DNA of 21,366 nt, taken from the NCBI GenBank assembly GCA_036794765.1, contig DAIRGB010000009.1, positions 1 through 21,366 on the forward strand, in the 5' to 3' direction. The translations under genes were made by a program, and so were the position numbers. Each line of letters opens with the position of its first letter. Position 1 is the stretch's first letter. Shown piece by piece: positions 1 to 8,629 of the stretch. Below the pieces are notes generated by a model. That model worked only from the letters and a program-made list of their open reading frames with translations, did not search any database and was not told the origin of the DNA. This DNA comes from DAIRGB01 sp036794765 (lineage in GTDB: Bacteria; Patescibacteriota; JAHJAL01).

Positions 1-1
1 T

Positions 2-601
2 GTGCTTTTGTGGAAGGATGGTAATGATTGGAAAAAAATAGAAGAAAAAGTGGCGGAAAAAAATTTGTATTGGAATTGTGTAGCCTGCGGTTTTCCGATA
101 GATAAGGGTCTGGTGGCAGGCGAAGGAGGAGAAGCGAGATTGGTTGTATATAAAAAATGCGAGGGTAAATGGAAAAAGGATGATTTGTGGAGAAATACTG
201 AGAGAGGGGACAAAGTAAAGTATGAGGATATGGTTGATTTAGTGCAGGTAAAATTTTTGAGCGAGGATGGTAATTCGTTTATCTCTGTCAATCAAAGAGG
301 TGTGTTGTTGGTATGGCAATATCTTGACCGTTGGGTGGTAAAATACCGAATAAATTTTGGAAATAATGTTTTGGATGTTTGTTGCCTGACCAATAATAGA
401 TTTGTAGTTGGAGAGGAGAGAGGAAATATTAGTATCTGGCAGGGAAGTGAAAAATTGGATTTGTGGAATAGAAAAAATGTTGGATTTTGTCCCGAACTGT
501 ATAGATTTGATGTTTTAAATGATGGGTGTGTGGTGGCTTATGGTAAAGATGGGTCGGTTTGTAGTTTTTCCGGTCTATCGGTTTCCGGCAGATTTTTGTA
601 G
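2..601 (+). CDS. WD40-like beta-propeller protein, 3' part only
   Basis: The reading frame is open from the left edge to a TAG stop at 599-601, so this is the C-terminal part (about 199 residues) of a longer protein; the GTG at position 2 need not be the start. Two blade-like repeats are visible: FISVNQRGVLLVWQ near residue 93 and RFVVGEERGNISIWQ near residue 133. Each ends in a hydrophobic-x-W pair preceded by a turn with G, the usual pattern of WD40 or quinoprotein-like blades. Trp, Val and Gly are abundant, in line with the G/T-rich + strand. No membrane segment or catalytic motif is seen. The gene lies 33 bp upstream of ychF on the same strand with no terminator between them, so co-transcription is possible. 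A scaffolding or binding role is the usual role of such propellers; here the function is unknown. Confidence 0.6.
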   Translation: MLLWKDGNDWKKIEEKVAEKNLYWNCVACGFPIDKGLVAGEGGEARLVVYKKCEGKWKKDDLWRNTERGDKVKYEDMVDLVQVKFLSEDGNSFISVNQRGVLLVWQYLDRWVVKYRINFGNNVLDVCCLTNNRFVVGEERGNISIWQGSEKLDLWNRKNVGFCPELYRFDVLNDGCVVAYGKDGSVCSFSGLSVSGRFL

Positions 602-634
602 AATTTAGGTATGTGATATTTTTGGAGATTAGAT

Positions 635-1705
635 ATGAAAATTGGATTGGTTGGTTTGCCCAATGTGGGTAAGTCGAGTTTATTTAAGGCGTTGACAAAG
701 TTGCCGGTAGATATTGCCAATTATCCATTTTGTACAATCGAACCCAATGTGGGGATTGTGCCTGTGGTAGATAGTCGTTTGGATAATCTGGCGGAAATTG
801 TAAAACCGCAAAAAATTGTACCGGCGGTAGTGGAGTTTGTGGATATTGCTGGTTTAGTGGCGGGCGCCAGTAAAGGAGAAGGATTGGGAAATCAATTTTT
901 GTCCCATATTCGAGAAGTTGATGCGATTGCCAATGTTTTGCGACAGTTTGAAGATGACAATATTACTCATGTGGCGGGACGGGTCAATCCGAAAGAAGAT
1001 CTGGAGGTGATCGCTTTGGAATTGATATTGGCGGATTTACAAACGGTAACAAAGGCGGTGGATCGATATGAAAAAGCAGCTAAATCCGGAGACAAAAAAG
1101 ATAGTTACAATTTGTTGGTAGTAAAGAAGATAAAAGAATTGTTGGAACAAGAAAGATTAGCAAGCAGCGGAGATTGGAATGAAGAGGAAATGGAAATAAT
1201 TAGAAGTTTGTGTTTATTGACCATGAAGCCAGTGATTAATATTTTGAATGTCTCAGAGATGGATGCGGCCGATTTGGAATTGGGCAAGAACCTGGGTTTG
1301 GGAGAACAGACGATTGTATTGTCTGCCAAGATAGAAGCAGAATTAGCCGAATTGACCAACGAAGAAGCTTGGGAGTATCTGAATACTTTGGGTTTGAAGG
1401 AAAGCGGATTGAATCGTTTGGTAAAATTGGGTTATCAAACATTGGGTTTGGTTTCTTATTTTACTGCTGGGGAAAAAGAGGTAAAGGCTTGGACAATAAA
1501 AAATGGTATGACGGCACCACAAGCAGCGGGGGTGATTCATACCGATTTTGAAAAGAATTTTGTAAAAATGGAAGCGGTGGATTGGAAAATTTTTGTTGAA
1601 AATAAAGGATGGGAAGGTTGTCGGGAAAAAGGTTTGGTGAGAATGGAGGGTAAGGAATATGTAGTAAAGGATGGTGAAGTGGTTTTGTTTAAGGTGGGAA
1701 AATAA
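635..1705 (+). CDS. ychF: Redox-regulated ATPase YchF (Obg-like, OLA1 family)
   Basis: Cytosolic P-loop NTPase of the TRAFAC/Obg group that binds ribosomes and, unlike most relatives, prefers ATP. The 356-residue product is close to the usual length of about 363. The P-loop GLPNVGKS is at residues 7-14 and the G3 motif DIAGLV at 70-75. The G4 position reads NVSE (205-208), i.e. the NxxE form typical of YchF instead of NKxD, which explains ATP preference in the family. A coiled segment occupies roughly 120-190. The C-terminal TGS domain (about 275-354) starts at LVSYFTAGEKEVKAW. The ATG at 635 has a good Shine-Dalgarno (GGAG at 624-627). A strong hairpin terminator follows the stop. Identification is firm; the exact cellular role of YchF remains debated (translation quality control, stress response). 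Confidence 0.97.
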   Translation: MKIGLVGLPNVGKSSLFKALTKLPVDIANYPFCTIEPNVGIVPVVDSRLDNLAEIVKPQKIVPAVVEFVDIAGLVAGASKGEGLGNQFLSHIREVDAIANVLRQFEDDNITHVAGRVNPKEDLEVIALELILADLQTVTKAVDRYEKAAKSGDKKDSYNLLVVKKIKELLEQERLASSGDWNEEEMEIIRSLCLLTMKPVINILNVSEMDAADLELGKNLGLGEQTIVLSAKIEAELAELTNEEAWEYLNTLGLKESGLNRLVKLGYQTLGLVSYFTAGEKEVKAWTIKNGMTAPQAAGVIHTDFEKNFVKMEAVDWKIFVENKGWEGCREKGLVRMEGKEYVVKDGEVVLFKVGK

Positions 1706-1711
1706 TAAGAT

Positions 1712-1761
1712 AATTGAAAAAATAAACGTCAACTATGCGGTTGACGTTTATTTTTTCAATT
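1712..1761. terminator. Bidirectional intrinsic terminator between convergent genes
   Basis: A perfect 22-bp inverted repeat (1712-1733 with 1740-1761) closes a 6-nt loop, TATGCG. The core is AACGTCAAC / GTTGACGTT, flanked by A-tracts that become T-tracts on either strand. It sits between the stops of ychF (+) and the PEGA gene (−), so it can end transcription from both sides. Confidence 0.9.
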
Positions 1762-1772
1762 GTTTTGTTTTT

Positions 1773-3299
1773 TTATTGATTGAGAATTAGAGGGAGAGAA
1801 AAAAGGTGTTGGGTGTCGTTGGCGACGAAATAGAGCGTGCTGTCGTCTGCGGTAACAAATAGATCGCCAATAGTTTGAAATTGATTGGTGTCTTGGAAAA
1901 CAATATCGCGCGGTTCGTTGGTGCTGGTATCAAAGAGAATTAGCTTATCGTTGTCTTGGTTGGCGGAAATTGAAGCGATAATTTGACTGGAGTTGTTGAG
2001 CCAGCATAGTTTATTTTTGGGAATTTTGAAGGGAAGATCGGATATTTCAAAGGTGTTGACGTCAATTAAGGATATACTGCCGTCATCTTTGAATCCTAGG
2101 ATTTTTTGGCTGTTTGGTGACCAAATAAAATCAAGGTAGGTTTCTTTGGTTGGTATTTTGTCGTGTTTTCGGGGAACTGTGCGGTAAATGTAGATGTTGT
2201 TTTGTTCACCAGGATCGGGTTGGGTATCAACGTAAGCGATTATTTCCAGGTCGGGAGAATATTGAGCTAGTACACTATTTTGGTCTTGAAGTTCGATAAC
2301 CAATTCCCGGTTTTCCAATGTTGGCTTGGCTTTGGAAATAGAATTTTCTTTGGTGTCGGGATTGGTGTAGTGGAAGAGAATTTCTTCTTTGGTGGGGTGC
2401 CAGGTGGGATGTTGAACCATGGTGGAGTAGATTTGGTGATTTTGGGAGGTAAAATCGTATTTGGAAAAATCATAGAGATGAAAAACGGTAGAATTGAGCG
2501 GTCGGCTGGGGTCGTAAAGAATGTTCCCTTTTTTTTGATTGTCTTTGATTTCGGGTGAGTTGGTAGAAGTGATAAGACAAGCATTTCTGATAGATGGGGC
2601 CCAGCGGATATCGGCGATGTGGTTAAAAATATTTTCGGAAATTATAGTTTTTGTGAAGTCGTTAATTTTTAGTTTGTAGAAGGCGATGCCGTGAGCGGAA
2701 AGATAGGTTATTTCGTTTTGGTTGGGATTGAGATGGGGAAAGGCGGTGTCGTATTCTACAATTTCTTTAGTTTGAGGATAGGAGACAAGGTCAATAGTAA
2801 CAGGGATAGTTTGTTTGGCGACTAGATTGATAGTGACAGAAAAGGGAAAATGGTTTGATTTGTTTGCTATAATTGTATATTGGCCAGGTTTTAATTGAAG
2901 AGAAAGAGGAGAAGAATTGGGCGAGTAATCTTGACCGTTGATGGTGATCTTGTCGGGAGGGTTGCTAAAGTCGATTGTCAGATAACCTTTGTTGAGAAAG
3001 AGATATTGATAGCCAAAAAAGCCGCTAGTTATTAAGATAATCGTTGTCAAAATTCCGATTATAATTTTGGGATTTTTTAGGAAATTGAGAATTGTATTTG
3101 AGCTGTTGGGGGCGGGATTGATAGGTGGATTGGAGGCAGCGGGTGGAGTGTTGTCGTTGAGGATAGAAGCTTTTATTTTTTCTATTTCGGAAAGGTTGGG
3201 AGGGGGGGTATTGGTGGGTGGAACCGGATTTTGGGGAGGTGGTGGGGTATTGGGTGAGTTGGGAGTGTCAAAATTGGGATTAATATTTTCATTTTCCAT
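1773..3299 (-). CDS. PEGA-domain membrane protein with TolB-like propeller
   Basis: 508-residue membrane-anchored protein. Residues 1-70 are a Pro/Asn-rich, probably disordered cytoplasmic tail. One transmembrane helix lies at about 79-102 (IIIGILTTIILITSGFFGYQ). A PEGA domain follows at about 105-171 (strands around KGYLTIDFSNPP, the KPGQYTIIA turn, then VTIDL). The remaining 330 residues contain repeated WxP/SPxxxxI-type motifs such as HPTWHPTKEEILFHY, AQYSPDLEIIAYV and FIWSPNSQKILGF, typical of TolB-like beta-propeller blades. PEGA domains occur in surface or S-layer associated proteins, so an extracytoplasmic binding role is inferred. The ATG at 3299 has an AGGG Shine-Dalgarno inside the tail of murJ, and the genes are 15 bp apart, so co-transcription with murJ is very likely. 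The gene ends at the terminator shared with ychF. The partner or ligand is unknown. Confidence 0.85.
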   Translation of the reverse strand: MENENINPNFDTPNSPNTPPPPQNPVPPTNTPPPNLSEIEKIKASILNDNTPPAASNPPINPAPNSSNTILNFLKNPKIIIGILTTIILITSGFFGYQYLFLNKGYLTIDFSNPPDKITINGQDYSPNSSPLSLQLKPGQYTIIANKSNHFPFSVTINLVAKQTIPVTIDLVSYPQTKEIVEYDTAFPHLNPNQNEITYLSAHGIAFYKLKINDFTKTIISENIFNHIADIRWAPSIRNACLITSTNSPEIKDNQKKGNILYDPSRPLNSTVFHLYDFSKYDFTSQNHQIYSTMVQHPTWHPTKEEILFHYTNPDTKENSISKAKPTLENRELVIELQDQNSVLAQYSPDLEIIAYVDTQPDPGEQNNIYIYRTVPRKHDKIPTKETYLDFIWSPNSQKILGFKDDGSISLIDVNTFEISDLPFKIPKNKLCWLNNSSQIIASISANQDNDKLILFDTSTNEPRDIVFQDTNQFQTIGDLFVTADDSTLYFVANDTQHLFSLPLILNQ

Positions 3300-3314
3300 A
3301 CTTTGCCCTCGTGA

Positions 3315-4904
3315 TTATTTATTTTTTTTAAATAGATTGGAAATTTTTAATATTTGCAGGAGAGAATAGAGTTCTTCCAGGTGGAAAAGGTAAGACATTC
3401 CGAGGTAAACTACTATGCTCATTATAGACGAAAGTAGGGTTTGCCAAAATAAGCCAATAAAAGTATTGGTGGAAAAAATTGGTTCAAAGAAACGGAGAAG
3501 ACAGTAGGCCGTGATTCCGGAAACAAGACTGGAAATAATTATTTTGTATAAAGTGGAATTGAGAGATAATTTGAAGCCAGGTAAGGACCGTTGAAAGAGG
3601 AAATTGATGATTAAAAAATGACCAATACTGGTGATAGAAAAGGATAGGGCTAGACCGGAGACGCCATAGTAATGGGTAAAGATTAGACTGAAAATAATAT
3701 TGAATATCATAGCAAAGAAGGTGGAGTAGAGAGGTTTGGTGGTATTTTTTAGAGAATAGAAGCTACGCAAATAAAGGGGGATAATAGCCTGAAAAGGAAG
3801 GCCGATAGCAAAGAGACCGACGGTGTTTAGGGTGGAGATTGTATCTTCCCAATTAAAGGCTCCGGCGCCAAGGAGAAGTCTGACGATTTGGGCGCGGAAG
3901 ATGTACATGAAAATACTGACTGGGATTGTTAGATAGAGGATTTGTTTAGCGGAACGAATTATTTGTTGGGAAAAGTCGGAATATTTTTTTTGAGCGATGT
4001 GTTCGACCAATTTGGGAAAAGCGGCGGTACAAATTGGGATGGAGAATATACCAATGGGTAGAGATTGAATGTTGTTGGCAAAATTGAAAACAGCGATACT
4101 TCCTGATGACAGAGTAGAGCCAATAATATTGTCCACAGTCAGGTTGATTTGACTGATGGCAAGACTTAGAGTGGTTGGTATCATGAGGATGGTAATTTTT
4201 TTGAGTCCAGAATCTTGAAGATTGAGAATTGGTTGATAACGGAAGCCAATTTGAATTATTTCCGGAATTTGAATGAGAAAATTTAGAGCCGCACCGATGA
4301 CTACTCCCAAACTGAGACCGATTAGGCCATAGCGTGGTACCAAAAAAATTATTCCGCAAATAATGCCAAGGTTGTAGATAATTGGGGCAAGAGAGTAGGA
4401 AACAAATCGATGATAACTGTTTAAAATACCGCCCATGATTGCGCTCAGACTAAAGAATAACGGAGATAAAACCATAATCTGGGTGAGAGCGGCGGCTTGT
4501 TCAATCTTTTCTTGAGAAAATCCTGGAGCGATCAGGGTCATAAATGGCTTGGCCCAGATTATAAGGATTAGGCTAAAAATAATCAGGATGATGATGACCA
4601 AATTGAGTAGATTGTTGGCGGTGATAAAAGCTTTTGCTTGTTTATTTTTTGATAAATAATCTTTGAAGATAGGTATAAAGGCACTATTTAATGAACCGAG
4701 AATCAGGAGGTTGAAAATTAGATCTGGTAATCTAAAGGAAGCGTAGTAAATATCTAGATTGTCACCAGCACCAAAGGTGCTGGCTAAAAGTCGATCACGA
4801 AGAAGACCGAGGAGACGACTAAAAAGTGAAGCGAAGGCAATAATAACCGAGGCAGATAGGAGTGATTGACCGCCAGATGGGAAGGCTTTTTTTTGTTTGG
4901 ACAT
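3315..4904 (-). CDS. murJ: Lipid II flippase MurJ (MviN)
   Basis: Multi-pass inner-membrane protein of the MOP superfamily that flips undecaprenyl-linked peptidoglycan precursor (lipid II) to the outer face of the membrane. The 529-residue length is usual for MurJ. The N-terminus carries the family signature: ASLFSRLLGLLRDRLLASTF, then DIYYASFRLPDLIFNLL and GSLNSAFIPIF. About 14 hydrophobic helices run through the protein, and the conserved loop with P-x-F near residues 295-300 (TAAFPKLVEHIAQ) is present. The ATG at 4904 has no strong Shine-Dalgarno. The gene is separated from upstream ftsH by a hairpin terminator (4949-5014), so it probably has its own promoter in the 130-bp spacer, though I see no clear one. 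It is followed after 15 bp by the PEGA gene, which suggests that the latter works at the envelope. Confidence 0.95.
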   Translation of the reverse strand: MSKQKKAFPSGGQSLLSASVIIAFASLFSRLLGLLRDRLLASTFGAGDNLDIYYASFRLPDLIFNLLILGSLNSAFIPIFKDYLSKNKQAKAFITANNLLNLVIIILIIFSLILIIWAKPFMTLIAPGFSQEKIEQAAALTQIMVLSPLFFSLSAIMGGILNSYHRFVSYSLAPIIYNLGIICGIIFLVPRYGLIGLSLGVVIGAALNFLIQIPEIIQIGFRYQPILNLQDSGLKKITILMIPTTLSLAISQINLTVDNIIGSTLSSGSIAVFNFANNIQSLPIGIFSIPICTAAFPKLVEHIAQKKYSDFSQQIIRSAKQILYLTIPVSIFMYIFRAQIVRLLLGAGAFNWEDTISTLNTVGLFAIGLPFQAIIPLYLRSFYSLKNTTKPLYSTFFAMIFNIIFSLIFTHYYGVSGLALSFSITSIGHFLIINFLFQRSLPGFKLSLNSTLYKIIISSLVSGITAYCLLRFFEPIFSTNTFIGLFWQTLLSSIMSIVVYLGMSYLFHLEELYSLLQILKISNLFKKNK

Positions 4905-4948
4905 ATTTGGTTGTTTGGGGAATTGATGAGGAATAATAAGTAAGCATC

Positions 4949-5014
4949 TAAAAACCCCTATAAAAACTTAAAAACTGGATGTGTTTTGTTTGTAAGGTTT
5001 TATAGGGGTTTTTA
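4949..5014 (-). terminator. Intrinsic terminator of ftsH
   Basis: A 22-bp stem with one mismatch (4949-4970 with 4993-5014; core ACCCCTATAAAA / TTTTATAGGGGT) closes a 22-nt loop 20 bp after the ftsH stop. On the minus strand the descending arm ends in GGGGTTTTTA. The T-run is part of the stem, so it could also act in the other direction. Confidence 0.75.
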
Positions 5015-5034
5015 AATATTTTTTTGTAGCAATT

Positions 5035-6852
5035 TTAAGCGGATGTTTTTGGCTTGGAAATGTTTTTAGGAAATAATTTTGCAAAATCATTTTCGTCGAT
5101 TGTTTCTACTTCTAGTAATTTTTGGCTGATTTTGTCGAGAATGGGACGATTTTTAATGATTGTTTGTTTGGCTTTTTGATAAGCAAGTTGAATAAAATTG
5201 CTTACTTCTTTATCAATTTCGGAGGCAGTTTCTTCGGAATAGTTTTTTTGTTCGGAGAAATCGCGTCCCAAAAATACCATTTCGTCTTTTTGGCCAAAAG
5301 TGATTGGTCCCAGTTTGGTGCTCATGCCGAATAATTTTACCATTTTGCGTGCAATGCGGCTGACTTGTTGCAAATCGTTTTCAGCGCCAGTAGTAATATC
5401 TTTGAAAACTATTTCTTCGGCTAGACGGCCGCCTAGAGCCGAGGCCATGTCGTCGATAAATTTTTCTTTAGAGTAAAGATGGCGATCTTCTTCGGGAAGG
5501 AACCAGGTAACTCCCAAGGCCATGCCGCGAGCGATAATCGAAACTTTGTGGACGGGGTCGCAATTTGGTAAGAGGTGAGCGACTAGAGCGTGACCGGCTT
5601 CGTGGTAGGCAGTGATTTCTTTTTCTTTTTTGGTGAGAATTTTATTCTTTTTTTCCGGGCCGAGGGTGACTTTTTCCAGAGATTGGTCTATTTGCTCTTG
5701 GGTTATTTTGGTTTTGTTGTGACGAGCAGTTAAAAGAGCAGCTTCATTGAGGAGGTTGCGAATATCGGCACCGGAAAATCCGGGGGTTTTTTTGGCGATA
5801 GTGGAAAGATCAACTGTTTTAGATATGGGTTTATTGCGGGCGTGTACTTTGAGAATTGCTTCTCTGTCCTTGATGTCGGGAAGGCCAATATAGATTCTAC
5901 GATCAAAACGACCGGGACGAAGCAGGGCGGGATCAAGTACGTCGGGACGGTTGGTGGCGGCCATAACGATAACGTTGGTGTCTGTTTCAAAACCGTCCAT
6001 TTCTACCAATATTTGGTTTAAAGTTTGTTCGCGTTCGTCGTGACTACCACCAAGGCCGGCACCGCGTTGGCGACCGACAGCGTCGATTTCGTCAATAAAT
6101 ATGATACAAGGAGCGTTTTTTTTGGCTTTGGTAAATAAGTCGCGAACGCGGCTGGCGCCGACACCAACAAACATTTCGACAAATTCACTGCCGGAGATAG
6201 AAAAAAATGGTACTCCGGCTTCACCGGCAACGGCTTTGGCTATCAAAGTTTTTCCTGAGCCAGGAGGGCCAAACAGCATAACTCCTTTGGGTATCTCTGC
6301 TCCCAATTTAAGAAATTTTTGGGGATTTTTGAGAAATTCAATAATTTCCTGGAGTTCTTCTTTGGCTTCGGCGGCTCCGGCTACGTCAGCAAAAGTAATG
6401 CGTTTTTTCTGAAAATTGGCGATTCGGGCCGAACTCTTTCCAAAGGACATGGCTTGGTTGTTGCCACTTTGTGCTTGTCTAAGCATGAACCATAGAAAAC
6501 CGACGATGAGAAGAAAAGGAAGGATGCTGGAAATCAGACTGATCCAGATAGCTGATGATTCGGCGTCGAGGATTTTAATAGGAACATCGGTAGGATTGAC
6601 TCCGTATTCGGTTAGCGAGACATTGGATTCTTTGAAAGTTCGTTGTTTGGAATCATCGTTTAGAGTGATATCCAGTCGATTGCCTTTTATGATGACTTCT
6701 TTTACTTTTTTATCTTTTATTTCTTGGACTAGTTCAGAGATGGTGATGTCGGTTATTGGTTGTCGGCTACCGGCCCAGAAACTATAAACGACGGCCAAGA
6801 TGGCAGTGACAAGAATAAGAATGAGAAGATTTTTTAAGGGCGAACTTTTCAT
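5035..6852 (-). CDS. ftsH: ATP-dependent zinc metalloprotease FtsH
   Basis: Membrane-anchored AAA+ protease that degrades misassembled membrane proteins and short-lived regulators. I take the ATG at 6852; a TTG two codons upstream (6858) opens the same frame. In numbering from 6858, the first membrane helix is at 10-28, a short extracytoplasmic region at 29-100 and the second helix at 104-126. Walker A GPPGSGKT is at 197-204, Walker B IIFIDE at 252-257 and the SRH with arginine fingers at 299-321 (ATNRPDVLDPALLRPGRFD). The zinc-site HEAGH is at 419-423, with the third ligand Asp495 in GAENDL. Total length of about 605 is normal. It lies 71 bp downstream of tilS on the same strand; a tilS-ftsH neighbourhood is widespread in bacteria. 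A terminator follows. No convincing promoter is seen in the 71-bp gap, so read-through from tilS is likely. Confidence 0.98.
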   Translation of the reverse strand: MKSSPLKNLLILILVTAILAVVYSFWAGSRQPITDITISELVQEIKDKKVKEVIIKGNRLDITLNDDSKQRTFKESNVSLTEYGVNPTDVPIKILDAESSAIWISLISSILPFLLIVGFLWFMLRQAQSGNNQAMSFGKSSARIANFQKKRITFADVAGAAEAKEELQEIIEFLKNPQKFLKLGAEIPKGVMLFGPPGSGKTLIAKAVAGEAGVPFFSISGSEFVEMFVGVGASRVRDLFTKAKKNAPCIIFIDEIDAVGRQRGAGLGGSHDEREQTLNQILVEMDGFETDTNVIVMAATNRPDVLDPALLRPGRFDRRIYIGLPDIKDREAILKVHARNKPISKTVDLSTIAKKTPGFSGADIRNLLNEAALLTARHNKTKITQEQIDQSLEKVTLGPEKKNKILTKKEKEITAYHEAGHALVAHLLPNCDPVHKVSIIARGMALGVTWFLPEEDRHLYSKEKFIDDMASALGGRLAEEIVFKDITTGAENDLQQVSRIARKMVKLFGMSTKLGPITFGQKDEMVFLGRDFSEQKNYSEETASEIDKEVSNFIQLAYQKAKQTIIKNRPILDKISQKLLEVETIDENDFAKLFPKNISKPKTSA

Positions 6853-6923
6853 GTGCAAGTATGGTTAATGGATTTATAAATATAAGTTTGAACAATATTG
6901 AATACGAAGAAAAAATGAAATTT

Positions 6924-7955
6924 TTACAATTTATATAATGTGATTTTATCATTTTTTTTGGCAATAGACAAAGTGTTGAAGAGTATTTTTTGACTGCCAC
7001 CGCGGGAATTTTTTAGGATGTGATTGATCTCGGAAATTTGTTTGAATGATATTTGTTTATTGGTGGGAACTAGTGGTGAAATTAGGTAATGAATGATTTG
7101 GGATTTTAGAGCGGAGTGGAGTTGGTTGAATTTTTTCAGGTCAAATTGGATGATTATTTTCGGAATTTCCAGTTTCCAATTTTCAGTTTCCAACATATTT
7201 CCAATTTCCAGTTTCCAATTTTCAATTGGTATGATGGAGTATATGGATATTTTTTTTAGTGTTTTAAATGTTTGTTGTTGAATATAATCTTGTTGATTGG
7301 TAATTGTTTGTGAAAGTTGGGTGATGGATTGGTGGTAGTTGGGATTGATTTTGGATATTTGAGGAATTATGATTTGGCGGATATAGTTGCGAGTATATTC
7401 TGTGTTTTGATTACTTTCGTCACAGCAAAATGTAATTTTTTGGTCGTATAAATATTTGAGTATGGTCGATTTGGGAGTATCAAGGAGTGGTCTTAAAATA
7501 TTATTTTTTTGAAAAGTCATACCTGTTAATCCTTGGGGACCGGTGCCACGGATAAAATTAAAAATTATGGTTTCAATTTGATCATCCAGGGTGTGAGCGG
7601 TGACAATAAAATCACTTTTTGTTTTTAATCTGGTTTTTTCCAGAAAGTTGTAGCGTAGTTGACGAAGTTTTTCTTCGGAAAAATGGGTTTTTTCTGGGGA
7701 GGTATTGTTTCGGTTTTGTCTTTTTTTGATATTGATTGGAAGATTGTATTGATCAGAAATTTTTTTAACAAATGAAGCATCGTTGTCGGAGGCTTGGCCG
7801 CGGGTGTTATGATTGAAATGAGCCAAGTTGAGGACAATATTTTTTTTGGGGCGAAGAGGAAGAAGTTGATGTAAAAGATAGATTGAGTCTGGGCCGCCGG
7901 AGAGGGCGAGGAGGAGTTTGGTGTTGTCGGGGATTTGGTTTAAGAAGTTTGGCAT
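6924..7955 (-). CDS. tilS: tRNA(Ile)-lysidine synthase TilS
   Basis: Cytosolic enzyme that ligates lysine to C34 of tRNA-Ile(CAU), using ATP, so that the tRNA reads AUA as Ile. The 343-residue protein starts with the PP-loop SGGPDS (residues 19-24). Further family motifs follow: AHFNHNTRG (45-53), TAHTLDDQIET, NFIRGTGPQGLTGM, RPLL and the DESNQNTEYTRNYIR box. The C-terminal half is less conserved and holds an in-frame duplication, ENWKLEI twice with a 13-residue period at about residues 245-264, encoded by the 7164-7224 repeat. The start ATG at 7955 follows a 74-bp divergent spacer shared with the CYTH gene; no strong Shine-Dalgarno is present. ftsH follows. A CAT-anticodon tRNA that could be its substrate lies 1 kb away at 8912. 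Confidence 0.95.
   Translation of the reverse strand: MPNFLNQIPDNTKLLLALSGGPDSIYLLHQLLPLRPKKNIVLNLAHFNHNTRGQASDNDASFVKKISDQYNLPINIKKRQNRNNTSPEKTHFSEEKLRQLRYNFLEKTRLKTKSDFIVTAHTLDDQIETIIFNFIRGTGPQGLTGMTFQKNNILRPLLDTPKSTILKYLYDQKITFCCDESNQNTEYTRNYIRQIIIPQISKINPNYHQSITQLSQTITNQQDYIQQQTFKTLKKISIYSIIPIENWKLEIGNMLETENWKLEIPKIIIQFDLKKFNQLHSALKSQIIHYLISPLVPTNKQISFKQISEINHILKNSRGGSQKILFNTLSIAKKNDKITLYKL
7164..7224 (-). repeat. In-frame 39-nt direct repeat inside tilS
   Basis: Two identical 22-nt copies (7164-7185 and 7203-7224; AATTTCCAGTTTCCAATTTT then CA on the + strand) are spaced exactly 39 nt apart, i.e. 13 codons. They encode ENWKLEI twice. The unit is a low-complexity GGAAATTGGAAA-type sequence. 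A similar stretch overlaps the 3' end of ftsK (15525-15540). Confidence 0.9.
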
Positions 7956-7959
7956 TTTT

Positions 7960-7987
7960 TAGATATTAGTTTCTAGATATTAGGTTC
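7960..7987. repeat. 14-nt tandem repeat in the tilS/CYTH divergent spacer
   Basis: Two adjacent units, TAGATATTAGTTTC (7960-7973) and TAGATATTAGGTTC (7974-7987), differ at one base. They occupy the region just upstream of the tilS start on the minus strand and upstream of the CYTH gene on the plus strand. No function is assigned; they could be operator-like or simple slippage products. Confidence 0.75.
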
Positions 7988-8029
7988 AAGGGATAATTAA
8001 ATATAAGCATTAAGAATAAAAGGTAAAAT

Positions 8030-8629
8030 ATGAAAGTTGAGATTGAGGCGAAATTTTTGGATATTGATGTTGAAAAAATCAGAGGGAAATTGAAAGAAAT
8101 TGGAGCGGTGCAAAAACATCCGGAGAGGTTAATGAAGAGAAAAAATTTTGATTTTTCAGATTTTCGTTTGGAGAAAAATGGTGGATGGGTGCGGGTAAGA
8201 GATGAAGGAGATAAAATTACGCTAAGTTATAAGCAGTTGAATGAAAGAAGTTTGCACGGTACTAAGGAAGTGACGGTGGAGATTGATAATTTTGACAATA
8301 CTTGCTTGTTTTTGCAAGCGATCGGTTTGAAAAATTATTCGTATCAGGAGACAAAAAGAGAAAGTTGGGATTTTGATGGGACGGAGATTGAGATTGATAC
8401 TTGGCCTTGGGTACCATCGTTTGTGGAAATTGAGGGGAAAAGTGAAGAAAGTGTTAGGATGGCGTCAAAAATGTTGGGTTTAGATTGGCAAAAGGCGTTG
8501 TTTGGGAGCGTGGAAATAGTTTATCAATCTTATTATAACGTAACGGAAGAAGAAGTGGACAGTTGGGAAGAGATGAAATTTGGTCCGGTGCTGGAGTGGC
8601 TGAGAGGGAGGAAGTTAAAAAATAATTAA
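8030..8629 (+). CDS. CYTH-domain protein (class IV adenylate cyclase / triphosphatase type)
   Basis: 199-residue single-domain CYTH protein, predicted to fold as a triphosphate tunnel metalloenzyme. The diagnostic ExExK motif is EIEAK at residues 4-8. Further strands carry the alternating charged residues that line the tunnel: WVRVRDEGDKITLSYKQ (about 54-70), TKEVTVEID (78-86), TEIEIDTWPW and FVEIEGKSEE (about 131-140). Members of this family act as class IV adenylate cyclases, thiamine triphosphatases or inorganic triphosphatases. The sequence alone does not decide which, though CPR proteins of this kind are usually labelled class IV adenylate cyclase. The start has a clear Shine-Dalgarno (AAAGG ending at 8023, 6 nt before ATG). 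It is divergent from tilS and has no obvious partner gene. Confidence 0.85.
   Translation: MKVEIEAKFLDIDVEKIRGKLKEIGAVQKHPERLMKRKNFDFSDFRLEKNGGWVRVRDEGDKITLSYKQLNERSLHGTKEVTVEIDNFDNTCLFLQAIGLKNYSYQETKRESWDFDGTEIEIDTWPWVPSFVEIEGKSEESVRMASKMLGLDWQKALFGSVEIVYQSYYNVTEEEVDSWEEMKFGPVLEWLRGRKLKNN

Noticed and set aside
1343..1732. 129-codon minus-strand frame opposite ychF
   Set aside because: It is a shadow of ychF: no domain, low-complexity F/H/S-rich sequence, and it would run through the terminator.
6101..6787. Two plus-strand frames of 100-120 codons opposite ftsH
   Set aside because: They lie wholly within the conserved ftsH coding sequence on the other strand, have no family features and no ribosome-binding site.
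7164..7987. Repeats in and near tilS as a CRISPR array
   Set aside because: Only two copies at each place, one set in frame inside a gene, with no spacers of regular unique sequence and no cas genes.
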